Positions 1 to 7,646 of a DNA stretch of 47,990 bases are shown here, one piece after another. Positions within the stretch are counted from its first letter, which is position 1; every line of letters starts with the position of its first letter. Origin of the DNA: a virus; the IMG/VR virus record IMGVR_UViG_3300049181_000066, positions 1 through 47,990 of that record; one strand, given 5' to 3'. Below the pieces are notes generated by a model, which saw nothing but the letters and a program-made list of their open reading frames with translations, was not told the origin of the DNA and ran no database searches. The position numbers and the translations under genes are program-made.

Positions 1-381
1 GACTTCGACCGCATTTGCTCGGAGCTTTGGTTCGCGTTGCGCGCGTTCGGAGAGTTTGGGTATATGCTCATCAATCCTGCGATTGATCTTTCGAAGCTGA
101 CGCAACAGGTGACGCAGCGCCGTTTTCGTTCGGGGGCGAAGCGCCGGGTGGAGTCTAAGAAGGATTACATGAGCCGTGGCTACGCCAGCCCGGACGATGC
201 GGACTCGCTCACACTGCTTGTGCTGGCTGCGCGCCGGGGGGCTCAGGTGACGCTTTCGATGCGGGGGGTGGACGTGGAAGCCAACGATGGGTTTGATGAT
301 TGGTGGGAGGTTGGCCGGGATGTTCAGAATGGGGTCTACATTGACCCTTCCAACCGCAGCGATTATTTGGGGGTGGAATGA
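1..381 (+). CDS. Terminase large subunit, C-terminal fragment
   Basis: The reading frame is open from base 1 to the TGA at 379-381, so only the last 126 residues are in the window. The large terminase is the ATP-driven packaging motor and carries a C-terminal RNase H-like nuclease. The segment VESKKDYMSRGYASPDDADSL matches in style the end of that nuclease domain, where a lysine-rich stretch and a conserved S-P-D-x-A-D-A/S motif are usual. The motor domain and Walker motifs lie outside the window. The next gene starts inside the stop region (ATGA at 378). Position directly before a portal gene supports the call. The identification rests on the short C-terminal motif plus context, with no view of the ATPase domain. 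Confidence 0.75.
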   Translation, partial: DFDRICSELWFALRAFGEFGYMLINPAIDLSKLTQQVTQRRFRSGAKRRVESKKDYMSRGYASPDDADSLTLLVLAARRGAQVTLSMRGVDVEANDGFDDWWEVGRDVQNGVYIDPSNRSDYLGVE

Positions 382-956
382 AACGCATAAACGTCAACCT
401 CTATCCGAAGGACGGATACTTTTTTATCGAGCAGGACCAGTCGATGCACCGTGGCCAGTCGTGGACGGAGGTTGTTTCTAGGGTCAGGTCTTACCGAAAA
501 CGAAATCAATTGCCGCCCGGAAACCCGGAGCAGGAAATTCATGACCAAGCGTGCAAGCGGAACGAGAGTTTGTGTCATGACGAGAACCCGGAGCAGGTGA
601 AAGCGGAGTTGCGGAAGACTTCGCTCAAGGGCCGGGTGCTGAAATGGTTCAACACGATACGAAAAGCGCGCGCCGAGCGAGAGCAGCAATACGTTTCTGA
701 GACAGAAGCGAAGGCGCGGGCGCTGGTTTGTGCGAACTGCCCGCATAATCAACCGTATCCGAGCGGCTGTGGGTCATGCAAGGCCGCAGTTCGGGCTTCC
801 CGTGAGGAAATTTTGGGCAAGCGGGTCGCTGATGGTCGTTTAAACGGTTGCAATGTGCTAGGGGAAGACTCCGCGACTTCCGTGCATCTCGATCAGGTGC
901 GCGTGAATGACGCCGAGCTACCGTCGTTCTGTTGGAGAAAGCAAAAAACCGTATGA
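378..956 (+). CDS. Cys-motif (zinc-ribbon-like) protein next to terminase
   Basis: This 192-residue protein has no function I can name. It starts at an ATGA overlap with the terminase stop. The N-terminal 50 residues look like a compact domain (MKRINVNLYPKDGYFF), followed by a charged helical stretch. A cysteine-containing segment near residues 118-135 (CANCPHN, then CGSC) could bind a metal ion. The C-terminus ends in a Cys-Trp pair. Small Cys4-type proteins near terminase and portal genes are common in phages, but their role is generally unknown. The following gene is also Cys-rich, so the two may act as a pair. One CGTTTAAAC site (838-845) lies within the gene. Confidence 0.6.
   Translation: MKRINVNLYPKDGYFFIEQDQSMHRGQSWTEVVSRVRSYRKRNQLPPGNPEQEIHDQACKRNESLCHDENPEQVKAELRKTSLKGRVLKWFNTIRKARAEREQQYVSETEAKARALVCANCPHNQPYPSGCGSCKAAVRASREEILGKRVADGRLNGCNVLGEDSATSVHLDQVRVNDAELPSFCWRKQKTV
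838..845. repeat. Dispersed palindromic repeat GTTTAAAC (first of 14 copies)
   Basis: The octamer GTTTAAAC starts at 838, 6793, 8022, 11158, 14057, 15900, 17703, 22190, 25563, 28180, 36836, 38390, 41307 and 45770. Every copy is extended to CGTTTAAAC on at least one strand, and five copies are the full CGTTTAAACG. All but one lie entirely within coding sequence, usually read as Arg-Leu-Asn with the AT-rich Leu codon TTA; the copy at 41307 spans a stop codon. At this base composition fewer than one copy is expected by chance. The function is unknown; a protein-binding or methylation motif is one possibility. Confidence 0.8.
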
Positions 957-1228
957 AAATGCTTCTCATGATGCCGTTTCGTGCCCTCGCCGCCGTGTTA
1001 CGGGTGTCCATCGCTCGGCTTTTTGGGTTTAAGGTGCTCGCTACCACCGAATTAAGTGAACAGCGTCATAAAATTTGTGAGCGGTGCGATTTTTTTGACC
1101 CGATGGAGTTGCAGTGTTTGAAGTGCGGATGTTTTACAGAGGCGAAGACTGCCATGAACACCGAAAAATGTCCCCTTGACAAGTGGCCGAGGGTGTGGAT
1201 CAAAAAGCCGTTGGCGAAACGCCAATAA
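953..1228 (+). CDS. Small Cys4 protein with hydrophobic N-terminus
   Basis: This 91-residue protein starts at ATG 953, overlapping the previous stop as ATGA; an upstream TTG in frame is less likely. The first 30 residues are hydrophobic and basic (MKMLLMMPFRALAAVLRV), suggesting a membrane anchor or amphipathic helix. After this come CERC and CLKCGC motifs and a final CP, spaced like a zinc ribbon (Cys at about residues 40, 43, 54, 57). No enzymatic motif is visible. It resembles small zinc-ribbon proteins often found near phage packaging genes; their role is not established. A 25-nt gap holding the GGCACTGTTTTAACG motif separates it from the portal gene. Confidence 0.65.
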   Translation: MKMLLMMPFRALAAVLRVSIARLFGFKVLATTELSEQRHKICERCDFFDPMELQCLKCGCFTEAKTAMNTEKCPLDKWPRVWIKKPLAKRQ

Positions 1229-1231
1229 TTC

Positions 1232-1246
1232 GGCACTGTTTTAACG
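1232..1246 (+). promoter_or_regulatory. GGCACTGTTTTAACG start-proximal motif, upstream of portal
   Basis: This 15-mer lies in the short gap before the portal ATG at 1254. An identical copy, 16 nt including the preceding C, is at 20696-20711, and three related copies occur at other gene starts. No Shine-Dalgarno sequence is present here. It may be a promoter for a phage-modified RNA polymerase or a translation signal; the sequence alone cannot separate these. Confidence 0.5.
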
Positions 1247-1253
1247 ACCTGAT

Positions 1254-3368
1254 ATGCCTTTAGAAACAAAGCCGTCAACTCAGCCCCCGAAAGACTTCAC
1301 CGGGGGCCTAATCGAGTCGCCGGAGATCAATAAGTCCGGCGAACCGACTCGGCGTTCGATCACCAGCGTCCAAATGGGCGTCGAAGTTGTCAAACAGGTC
1401 ATTCAGGCCGGGCGAAACCGCGCAATTGTCAGTTCCCGCATCCTCGCCAAGTATAATTCCGAGAAACCTTACGACTCGAAGAAGCTCGAACAGGACGGAC
1501 TGGGCTGGCGGCAGAATTTCAGCACCAAACCCCTCGCCAGTTTGATCGAAAAGGTCTTCCCTCGGCTCACTGAGGCCGTTGGGGGCCTGAAATACTTCAC
1601 CGACTCGTCCCTGCCGGACTCCTACGAAAACTCGGTCGAGAAAACGGAAACTTTTCGTGACACGATTACAAAGACGATTCGCAACAAGAAGGGTTGGACG
1701 ACGACCCTCGAAAACATCGCCTTCGACGACTCCCTTTTTGGTTCTACGGTCCTTGCATGGCTGGATGAATACAACTTTATGCCGCAGCACTTCCGCTGCG
1801 ATGAAGTTTTCCTCGCCGATGGGACCAAACAGAACGTCAACTTTGCACAAGTCGTGGTTTTACGGGAAAATCTTTTACCGCACGAACTTTTTGCGATGAT
1901 CGAGGACGCCGATGCCGCCAAGGCAGTCGGTTGGAAGCTCGACGCGTGCCGCGAGGCCATCAACAAGGCCGCGCCGAAGCAAATTGCCGAGAGATTGGGG
2001 ACGAGTGGTAATATCGAAGCGTGGTATCAGAACGCGCAGCGCGAATTGACCATCGGTGCCTCTTACATGGCCGGAGTAAGCGTCGTGTGCATCTATTCGC
2101 TGCTCGTGCGAGAGGTTACGGGCAAAGTTTCGCACTATCGATTCGTGGGCGATGAATACAAGCTGATTTTCGAGCACGACGACCGGTTTGACAGTATGCA
2201 GGACTGTCTCGCGTTCTTCTCATACGAGAAGGGCAATGACACCATGCACGGCAGCAAGGGGATTGGTCGCAATCTCTACGAATTGGCCGGGATGATCGAC
2301 CGCGCGCGCAATGAAGTTGTGGATCGCGCGATCATGTCGGGAAAAACGCTCGTGCAAGGGGACATCAAGAAAATCAATCAGTTCAAGATGTCCGTGGTGG
2401 GCGCGATGGCTATCGTCCCGACTGGTTGGACCTTTCTCGAACAGAAAATCGACGGTAACGTCGAGCCGTTCTTGAAACTCGACGCTTATTTTTCATCGCT
2501 CGCCGATCAACTCATCGGTTCGGTCAGCACCCCGAAGGTTGAGGGCGAAGCTTTTCGGTCTCCGCAGGCGTGGGCGCTTTTGGCGCAACGTGAGGAAGAA
2601 GGACGCGACGCGAAGATCGCTCGTTTTCTTAATCAGTTCACGTGTTTGATCGCCACGATGCAGCGCCGTATTTGTGACCCGGATACCGCTGATAAAGATG
2701 CGAAAGCTGCGCAGGAGAAGTTACTGAAGCACATGACTCGCGAAGAACTGGATGTGCTCGCGAAACAGCCGGTTGCAGCTTCGATTGTTGATCTGACTCC
2801 TATCGAGCGACAACTTGTGGTCGCTATCGCCGCCGAAAAACGCGGCAACCCCCTTTACAATCAACGCCAGCTTGAAGTCGAAGACCTTACCAATCGAATT
2901 GGTTCTGACTTCGCCAAACGTGTGCTGTTGCCGACAAATGATCCGACTGAGGAAGCGGAGCAGAAGCGGTTGCAGCAGTTGGAAATGACGTTGCTCACGC
3001 AAGCGCAGCCGGTGCCGGTCAGTCCTCGGGACAATCACATGATCCATTTGGAGATCATGGTGCCGGTCGCCGAAGGCATGGCGCAGCAGCTTATGCAGGG
3101 CGGCGCGGATACGGCAGTTTTGGAAGCGGTCCTCGCGCATATCACAGAGCATTACAATCGCGCCGTCGAGCAGAAAGTGGCCACGAAGGAACAACTCGCG
3201 CCTATTGCGCAACTCGTCAAGAAAGCCGGGCAGGCTATAGCGGAGTTGAAGGCGCTCGATCAGCAGGCCGCGCAGCTTCAGCAAGAGTCTGCGGCGCTCG
3301 ATCAAGCCGCGATGATGGAAGAACAGGCGATGGCTGCCGGTATCGATCCTAACATTCCACTCCAGTGA
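1254..3368 (+). CDS. Portal protein
   Basis: The 704-residue protein has the size and position expected of the dodecameric portal, the ring at the capsid vertex through which DNA is packaged and ejected. The stretch around residues 330-365 (GSKGIGRNLYELAGMIDRAR) resembles the portal helical hairpin region. The C-terminal 150 residues are rich in Gln, Ala and Glu and predicted coiled helix (ending QLQQESAALDQAAMMEEQAM), like the barrel or crown helices of podoviral portals. It lies between terminase-linked genes and a scaffold-like gene, the standard head-gene order. The start at ATG 1254 follows the GGCACTGTTTTAACG motif and lacks a Shine-Dalgarno sequence. Assignment rests on size, order and local similarity. 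Confidence 0.85.
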   Translation: MPLETKPSTQPPKDFTGGLIESPEINKSGEPTRRSITSVQMGVEVVKQVIQAGRNRAIVSSRILAKYNSEKPYDSKKLEQDGLGWRQNFSTKPLASLIEKVFPRLTEAVGGLKYFTDSSLPDSYENSVEKTETFRDTITKTIRNKKGWTTTLENIAFDDSLFGSTVLAWLDEYNFMPQHFRCDEVFLADGTKQNVNFAQVVVLRENLLPHELFAMIEDADAAKAVGWKLDACREAINKAAPKQIAERLGTSGNIEAWYQNAQRELTIGASYMAGVSVVCIYSLLVREVTGKVSHYRFVGDEYKLIFEHDDRFDSMQDCLAFFSYEKGNDTMHGSKGIGRNLYELAGMIDRARNEVVDRAIMSGKTLVQGDIKKINQFKMSVVGAMAIVPTGWTFLEQKIDGNVEPFLKLDAYFSSLADQLIGSVSTPKVEGEAFRSPQAWALLAQREEEGRDAKIARFLNQFTCLIATMQRRICDPDTADKDAKAAQEKLLKHMTREELDVLAKQPVAASIVDLTPIERQLVVAIAAEKRGNPLYNQRQLEVEDLTNRIGSDFAKRVLLPTNDPTEEAEQKRLQQLEMTLLTQAQPVPVSPRDNHMIHLEIMVPVAEGMAQQLMQGGADTAVLEAVLAHITEHYNRAVEQKVATKEQLAPIAQLVKKAGQAIAELKALDQQAAQLQQESAALDQAAMMEEQAMAAGIDPNIPLQ

Positions 3369-3383
3369 AATTCTTAACCTACC

Positions 3384-3695
3384 ATGATTACAAACGAACC
3401 TCTCGATTGGTCGAGTGACGACGAACTTAACCTTCGTGCGTTTCTAGCCACACCCACAGGAAAACGATTTCTTCCGAAGCTGTGTGAAGCTTCTCCCGTG
3501 AATTTGCCCAAAGGCGAAATCCCGGAAGTGCTCATTCGGAGCGGGGAAGTGCGCGGCTTTTCGGATGCCGTTCGCACCATTCTGTCGCTTACAGTTCGGC
3601 CACAGATCGATAGTGTCGAACTGAACCAAACTACAAACTATCCGGCCCTCGAAAATGACGCGGCGTGGACGGATGGTCAAAAATCAAACGCGTAA
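3384..3695 (+). CDS. Small head-region protein between portal and scaffold
   Basis: This is a 103-residue protein. The core FLATPTGKRFLPKLCEASP followed by IRSGEVRGFSDAVRTIL resembles short proteins often encoded immediately after podoviral portal genes. Their role is not well defined; a small head-assembly factor is plausible. No membrane segment, signal peptide or metal motif is visible. The gene is preceded by a 15-nt gap and followed by a 9-nt gap, both without a Shine-Dalgarno sequence; the sequences before the two start codons both contain TTAACC or GTAACC. Confidence 0.6.
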   Translation: MITNEPLDWSSDDELNLRAFLATPTGKRFLPKLCEASPVNLPKGEIPEVLIRSGEVRGFSDAVRTILSLTVRPQIDSVELNQTTNYPALENDAAWTDGQKSNA

Positions 3696-3704
3696 CCTAC
3701 TCAT

Positions 3705-5084
3705 ATGCCAGACGAAAACAAAACGGGCGAAGGTTTTCCCGACCCTAGCAAAAACAATGAGGAAGTGGCTCAAAAACTGAAAGATCAGGATGTCCACTCT
3801 CAAAACAATGTTGACCTGAAATCTCCTTCTGACGCACTCGACGCTTTGGTCGAAGCTAAGAAGAAAGAAAAGGAAGACGAAGACGCGACTCCGGCACCCG
3901 ATAAAAAAGACGATGCGACACCGCCTGCGAAAACCGAGGCCGAGCTTGCCGCCGAGAAAAAGGCGCAAGACGAGGCTGCGGCCAAGGCTGCGGAAGCCGA
4001 AGTGGCAAAGAAACGCGCCGACGAAATTTTCAAAGACACGCCGACGTTGCCACCGAACGCCAGCCCGAAGTCCACGGAAGCGTTCGCTACGATTAAGATC
4101 AAGGCGGCGCAAGAGATTACGGCCCGTGATGCAAAGATCGAAGAACTGACGAAACGTAACGCGGAATTGGAGAGCACCGTCAAGCAGAGCAAGCCGCTCA
4201 CGCCGGAGACGGAGAAAGAGATCGAGGAACTTCGGAAGTTCCGCGCTCGTCTGGATGTGGAAACTGATCCGCAGTTTAAACAGTTTGACAAGGCGGCTGA
4301 CGCCGCGCGTGAATTCATTTACGCGCAGTTGAAAAAGTCCCCGGTCGTCACCGATGACGTGATTGCTGAGATCAAGAAGCACGGCGGGCCTGACAACGTT
4401 AAGCTCGAAAAGATTTTCGAGGCCGTGAAAGACCCGACGATTCAGCGATTGGTCGAGTCGAAGATTGCCGACATTGAAATGGCCAAGCATAACAAGCAGC
4501 AGGCCATCGCTTCTGCCAAGGAGAACATCAACCAGTATCTTCAGGAGCGGGAGAAGTCCATTGGCGAATCCGCGCAGGCTCACAACAAAGCCACGCAGGG
4601 GGCCTTTGACCGGCTTCTTACGAGTGAGGCGCTTCAGTGGATGAAACCTAAAACCGTTGACGCGAAAGCGGACGAGGCCGCAAAGAAAGCCGCCGATGAG
4701 CACAATGCGTTTGTCAAGGTGACACAAGAGCAACTCACGAGTGCCTTGAACGACGACTCCCCGGAGATGCGTGCGATCCTTCTGGCCGGTATGGCTCAGT
4801 TGCTTCAAACGCAACGGGTTCACGCCGCTGATAAAGCTCGGCTGGCGTCCATCGAGGCTGACCACAAGAAAGTGGTTGACGGGCATCTCGCCACAATCAA
4901 AGAGCTTCAGGGCAAGCTCGACAAGATCAAGGGTGCCAGCGTCTCGCGCCTTGAACAGACTGGCGCGGCCCCCGGTGGAAAACCGCCTTCGACGGTCAAA
5001 GAAGGCGAAATCGATACTCGTCCTACGGTGCAAGCTCTCGACGATATCGCTCGCGACATCCGCGAGAAGCGTAACGCGAGTTAA
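3705..5084 (+). CDS. Capsid scaffolding protein
   Basis: This 459-residue, highly charged protein is dominated by Lys, Glu and Ala, with long predicted helices and coiled coil (about residues 60-110 and 140-200), and a disordered acidic N-terminus. This composition is typical of phage scaffolding proteins, which co-assemble with the coat protein and leave before or during packaging. Its place after the portal fits, although the capsid gene normally next door is displaced 3.4 kb downstream by a glycan cassette. No protease motif is visible, so it is not obviously a protease-scaffold fusion. An 11-bp hairpin begins 20 nt after its stop. Confidence 0.75.
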   Translation: MPDENKTGEGFPDPSKNNEEVAQKLKDQDVHSQNNVDLKSPSDALDALVEAKKKEKEDEDATPAPDKKDDATPPAKTEAELAAEKKAQDEAAAKAAEAEVAKKRADEIFKDTPTLPPNASPKSTEAFATIKIKAAQEITARDAKIEELTKRNAELESTVKQSKPLTPETEKEIEELRKFRARLDVETDPQFKQFDKAADAAREFIYAQLKKSPVVTDDVIAEIKKHGGPDNVKLEKIFEAVKDPTIQRLVESKIADIEMAKHNKQQAIASAKENINQYLQEREKSIGESAQAHNKATQGAFDRLLTSEALQWMKPKTVDAKADEAAKKAADEHNAFVKVTQEQLTSALNDDSPEMRAILLAGMAQLLQTQRVHAADKARLASIEADHKKVVDGHLATIKELQGKLDKIKGASVSRLEQTGAAPGGKPPSTVKEGEIDTRPTVQALDDIARDIREKRNAS

Positions 5085-5103
5085 TGCACAGCGATCACAC
5101 AGA

Positions 5104-5130
5104 GGGAGCGCCGGGTGTTCCGGCGCTCCC
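5104..5130 (+). terminator. Strong hairpin after scaffold gene
   Basis: A perfect 11-bp stem (GGGAGCGCCGG / CCGGCGCTCCC) with a GTGTT loop lies between the scaffold stop and the first glycosyltransferase gene. It has no T-run, so it may be a partial terminator, an mRNA-stabilising or processing structure, or a block on translation of the next gene, whose ATG is at 5132. Confidence 0.6.
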
Positions 5131-5131
5131 A

Positions 5132-5977
5132 ATGTCCACGGTCCGGGTCTTCGGCAAGAAGATCATGATCGTCATGCCTTGGTCTAAGACCATCAACCCA
5201 ATCACTGCTTTTTCGGTCATGCAGTTAATTGACCGACGACGCACCGCGTCGATGTTGAATTATGGGGATGCCTTTATTGCGCACAGTCGTAATAGCTGTG
5301 CTGACGTTTTTCTTCAATCCGACATGGAATGGATGCTCACCGTGGACGATGACATGTTGCTGCCTTATGGCAATGCGCAGTGGTATCGAGCATATACGGG
5401 GTGGAATTGGTATCCTGATCCGTTTGCTTCGTTTAACACTCTCGACCGGCTTATGTCTCACGGGAAGACGATTATTGGTGCGCTTTATTTTGGTCGCCAT
5501 CGTAACGGTCCTCCTGTATACGCGGAGGGTTCAATCGCCTCAGAATCCGCTTACGCTAGGTCCGGCCCCCACGACGTAATCAAAGCTACGAATTGGGTGG
5601 GCACGGGAGCGATGCTGATTCATCGATCTGTTTACGAGGACATCGAGAAAAAGTTCCCAGTGTTGGCGCGTGGTGCCAACGGAAAAGGGGGAAATTGGTT
5701 CACCAGTTCAGAGCATAACTTACTGGATGGGGTGCGACGAGTCCATCAGATGCTCGGTCAGGATGGACCGATGGATGGGACCAAGGCGCTCAAGGCTTAC
5801 GAGATGCTTGAGGGCATCGTGAAGTCTACGGAGAAGAATTCATCCCTTGGTATGGGGGAGGACGTTGTATTTTGTCGTCGGGCGCGCGAGGCCGGTCATC
5901 AGGTCTTCATTGACATGGGGTTGATTGCGGGGCACGTAGGCCATTGTGTTTACGGGCCAAAAAATACAGGTCAGTGA
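5132..5977 (+). CDS. GT-A (family 2-like) glycosyltransferase
   Basis: The protein has 281 residues from ATG 5132, directly after the hairpin. An in-frame start at 5084 would place the hairpin inside the gene and is less likely; ATG 5165 is a possible alternative. A DDD triad at about residues 72-74 (TVDDDMLLP) matches the metal- and sugar-nucleotide-binding DxD of GT-A enzymes. GEDVVFCRRAREAGH near residue 245 resembles the acidic acceptor-side motif of family 2 enzymes, and AGHVGH follows. The enzyme probably transfers a sugar from a nucleotide donor; donor and acceptor are unknown. It is the first of four overlapping genes placed between scaffold and capsid. Virion glycosylation is a plausible role, but modification of host glycan cannot be excluded. 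Confidence 0.8.
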   Translation: MSTVRVFGKKIMIVMPWSKTINPITAFSVMQLIDRRRTASMLNYGDAFIAHSRNSCADVFLQSDMEWMLTVDDDMLLPYGNAQWYRAYTGWNWYPDPFASFNTLDRLMSHGKTIIGALYFGRHRNGPPVYAEGSIASESAYARSGPHDVIKATNWVGTGAMLIHRSVYEDIEKKFPVLARGANGKGGNWFTSSEHNLLDGVRRVHQMLGQDGPMDGTKALKAYEMLEGIVKSTEKNSSLGMGEDVVFCRRAREAGHQVFIDMGLIAGHVGHCVYGPKNTGQ

Positions 5978-6666
5978 TACCGCAACCTCCAGACAGTTTG
6001 CTTGTCGCCGGGCACCTTGAGTTTGGCGACGCACTGGTTTTGAATGGACTCATCCGAGAACTGGCGAAGACGGAGTCGAGGATTGTTTGGCTTACCAGCA
6101 CAAGCTACGTGCGCGCCGTTCGAGAGATGATGCTCGATCTGCCGAATGTGGAAGTCATGGCGGCGCTCAGTTACGACGAAGTCAGACACAGGTGGATGCC
6201 GATTTGGCCGCGCAAGCTGTGCCTCGGTTATTTCAATCCCAACGGGTTTGACGAGTCAAAGTGGGACTCGGAGATGTATCGGCAGGCGGGGATGTCCTTC
6301 GATCTCCGATGGACTAATTTTCGACTGCCTAAAAAACTTTGGGATAAGCCCGGCTACACACGCCGCGAGACCGTCGTCTTTCACGAAGACCCGAGGCGGG
6401 CTTTTTTCGTCAAGCGCAACATGCTGCCACAGAATTTGGAACAAATCCGAATCGATCAACGCCCGTCTATACTTGACTGGCTTCCTGATATCTATGCGGC
6501 CAAGGAGCTTCATTTCATCGACTCAAGTTTTCTGAATCTGGCCGAGTCGCTTTACGCGATGGGATTTTTGCGTGACAAGTCACTGGTATTTCATAAATAT
6601 GCGAAGGCGTATCCCGGCAAGTCGCGGTGGCCGGTGCTTCGCGCTCCATGGATGGTGTTCGAATGA
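5974..6666 (+). CDS. GT-B-like glycosyltransferase (heptosyltransferase-like), short
   Basis: The protein has 230 residues from GTG 5974, which overlaps the previous stop as GTGA. The N-terminus (LLVAGHLEFGDALVLNGLI) resembles the Rossmann half of family 9-like, ADP-heptose:LPS-type transferases, where G-D-x-hydrophobic-x-x-x-x-x-hydrophobic follows the first strand. HFIDSSFLNLAESLYAMG near residue 185 resembles the region in that fold that chooses the donor site (D-S/T-xx-H/N-xx-E). At 230 residues it is shorter than typical family 9 enzymes (about 300-350), so one domain is reduced. It could be a nucleotide-sugar enzyme with an altered role. Context in the glycan cassette is the best support. 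Confidence 0.55.
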   Translation: MIPQPPDSLLVAGHLEFGDALVLNGLIRELAKTESRIVWLTSTSYVRAVREMMLDLPNVEVMAALSYDEVRHRWMPIWPRKLCLGYFNPNGFDESKWDSEMYRQAGMSFDLRWTNFRLPKKLWDKPGYTRRETVVFHEDPRRAFFVKRNMLPQNLEQIRIDQRPSILDWLPDIYAAKELHFIDSSFLNLAESLYAMGFLRDKSLVFHKYAKAYPGKSRWPVLRAPWMVFE

Positions 6667-7646
6667 AATGGCTTCTACTCACAACTGCCCGGCGCACCCC
6701 CGAGACTTTAAACTCGAACGTGGGTGACGAATTTGCGTGCATAGGCACCGAAAATTTGATTAGGGCAGTAGATCGAAATGCTGAGTTTGATCGTTTAAAC
6801 GTTGAGAATCCTAACGAGTGGACTGAACGTCCGTTTGATCGCTGCGTGTTCGCGGGCCGTCCTCTTTGGTGGAGCCAACGACCCGGCACTGATTGCCTCG
6901 ATCATTTTTGGTGGGAGCCGATAATGCGTGGGTGGCCGACCAAGAATCGACGCAACTTTCTGGTGTTAGGTGCCGGTAGTGTTTGCGTCGGGGAGATTCA
7001 TGACACGGTCAAGTATATCCGAGCTATCTACGAAGTGTATAAACGCGCGTGGGCGGTGACGACCAGAAATACGGTGTTGGACCATCCGGGTTTTATCGAC
7101 AGCGTGTGTCCTTCAGCCTTCGCGGTCCCTCCTAGGGTTTTGCAGAAAAAAGCACAAAAAGTTTGTAACCTGATGGTAGACGGCGGACACTTTCCATTAA
7201 GCTCTGACGATGCGGGCGCGTGGGTAGATAAGTTCGATTCGATTGTCAGGGAGTTGCTTCGCAGTGAGTATACCTTCGTAGCCCACACGGAGCCTGAGCG
7301 CGATCTGGCCCTCTCCCTCGGATGGAAGCCCGAGGATGTTCGACTCTTTTCGTCGGCAGAAGAATACCTGTCGTTTTACGCTCGAACGACATGCTACTTT
7401 GGCAACCGGTTGCACGGGGCTGCGGTGTGCGCGGCTTTGGGAATCCCTACGGTCGCGGTCGCGTATGATACGCGGTTGAATTTTGTCCGGCGATTGGGCG
7501 CGCGGGCGCTCCGGCCTTCTCAGATTGATCTCGGGCATCTGAAGTTCTGGCTCCGAGGGGTGCTCTCTCCGACGACGCCACAGGTGGACTTGGCGACGGA
7601 GTATGAGCGCCTCTGTGAACTGCTCTACCGATTTGCTTACGAATGA
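6663..7646 (+). CDS. Polysaccharide pyruvyl transferase family protein
   Basis: The protein has 327 residues from ATG 6663, an ATGA overlap. It carries the N-terminal NVGDEFACIGTENLI (about 18-32) and the C-terminal YFGNRLHGAAVCAALGIPTVAVAYD (about 245-269), which match the WcaK/CsaB-type polysaccharide pyruvyl transferase pattern (NxGDE, then xxRxHGxxxAxxxGxPxxxxxYD). Members transfer a pyruvyl ketal from phosphoenolpyruvate to a sugar. The family also includes enzymes with other donors, so the exact reaction is not certain. In this position it could cap or charge a glycan built by the flanking transferases. A CGTTTAAAC site is at 6793-6800 and an AT-rich Leu codon is used there. Confidence 0.75.
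   Translation: MKWLLLTTARRTPETLNSNVGDEFACIGTENLIRAVDRNAEFDRLNVENPNEWTERPFDRCVFAGRPLWWSQRPGTDCLDHFWWEPIMRGWPTKNRRNFLVLGAGSVCVGEIHDTVKYIRAIYEVYKRAWAVTTRNTVLDHPGFIDSVCPSAFAVPPRVLQKKAQKVCNLMVDGGHFPLSSDDAGAWVDKFDSIVRELLRSEYTFVAHTEPERDLALSLGWKPEDVRLFSSAEEYLSFYARTTCYFGNRLHGAAVCAALGIPTVAVAYDTRLNFVRRLGARALRPSQIDLGHLKFWLRGVLSPTTPQVDLATEYERLCELLYRFAYE

Noticed and set aside
1232-1246. Sigma-54 type promoter reading of GGCAC
   Set aside because: The -12 element TTGC is absent at the right spacing in all five copies.
3684-5132. 482-codon minus-strand frame opposite the scaffold gene
   Set aside because: The Lys/Glu/Ala-rich scaffold gene gives reverse codons of Leu, Phe and Arg without stops. No motif and no operon context.
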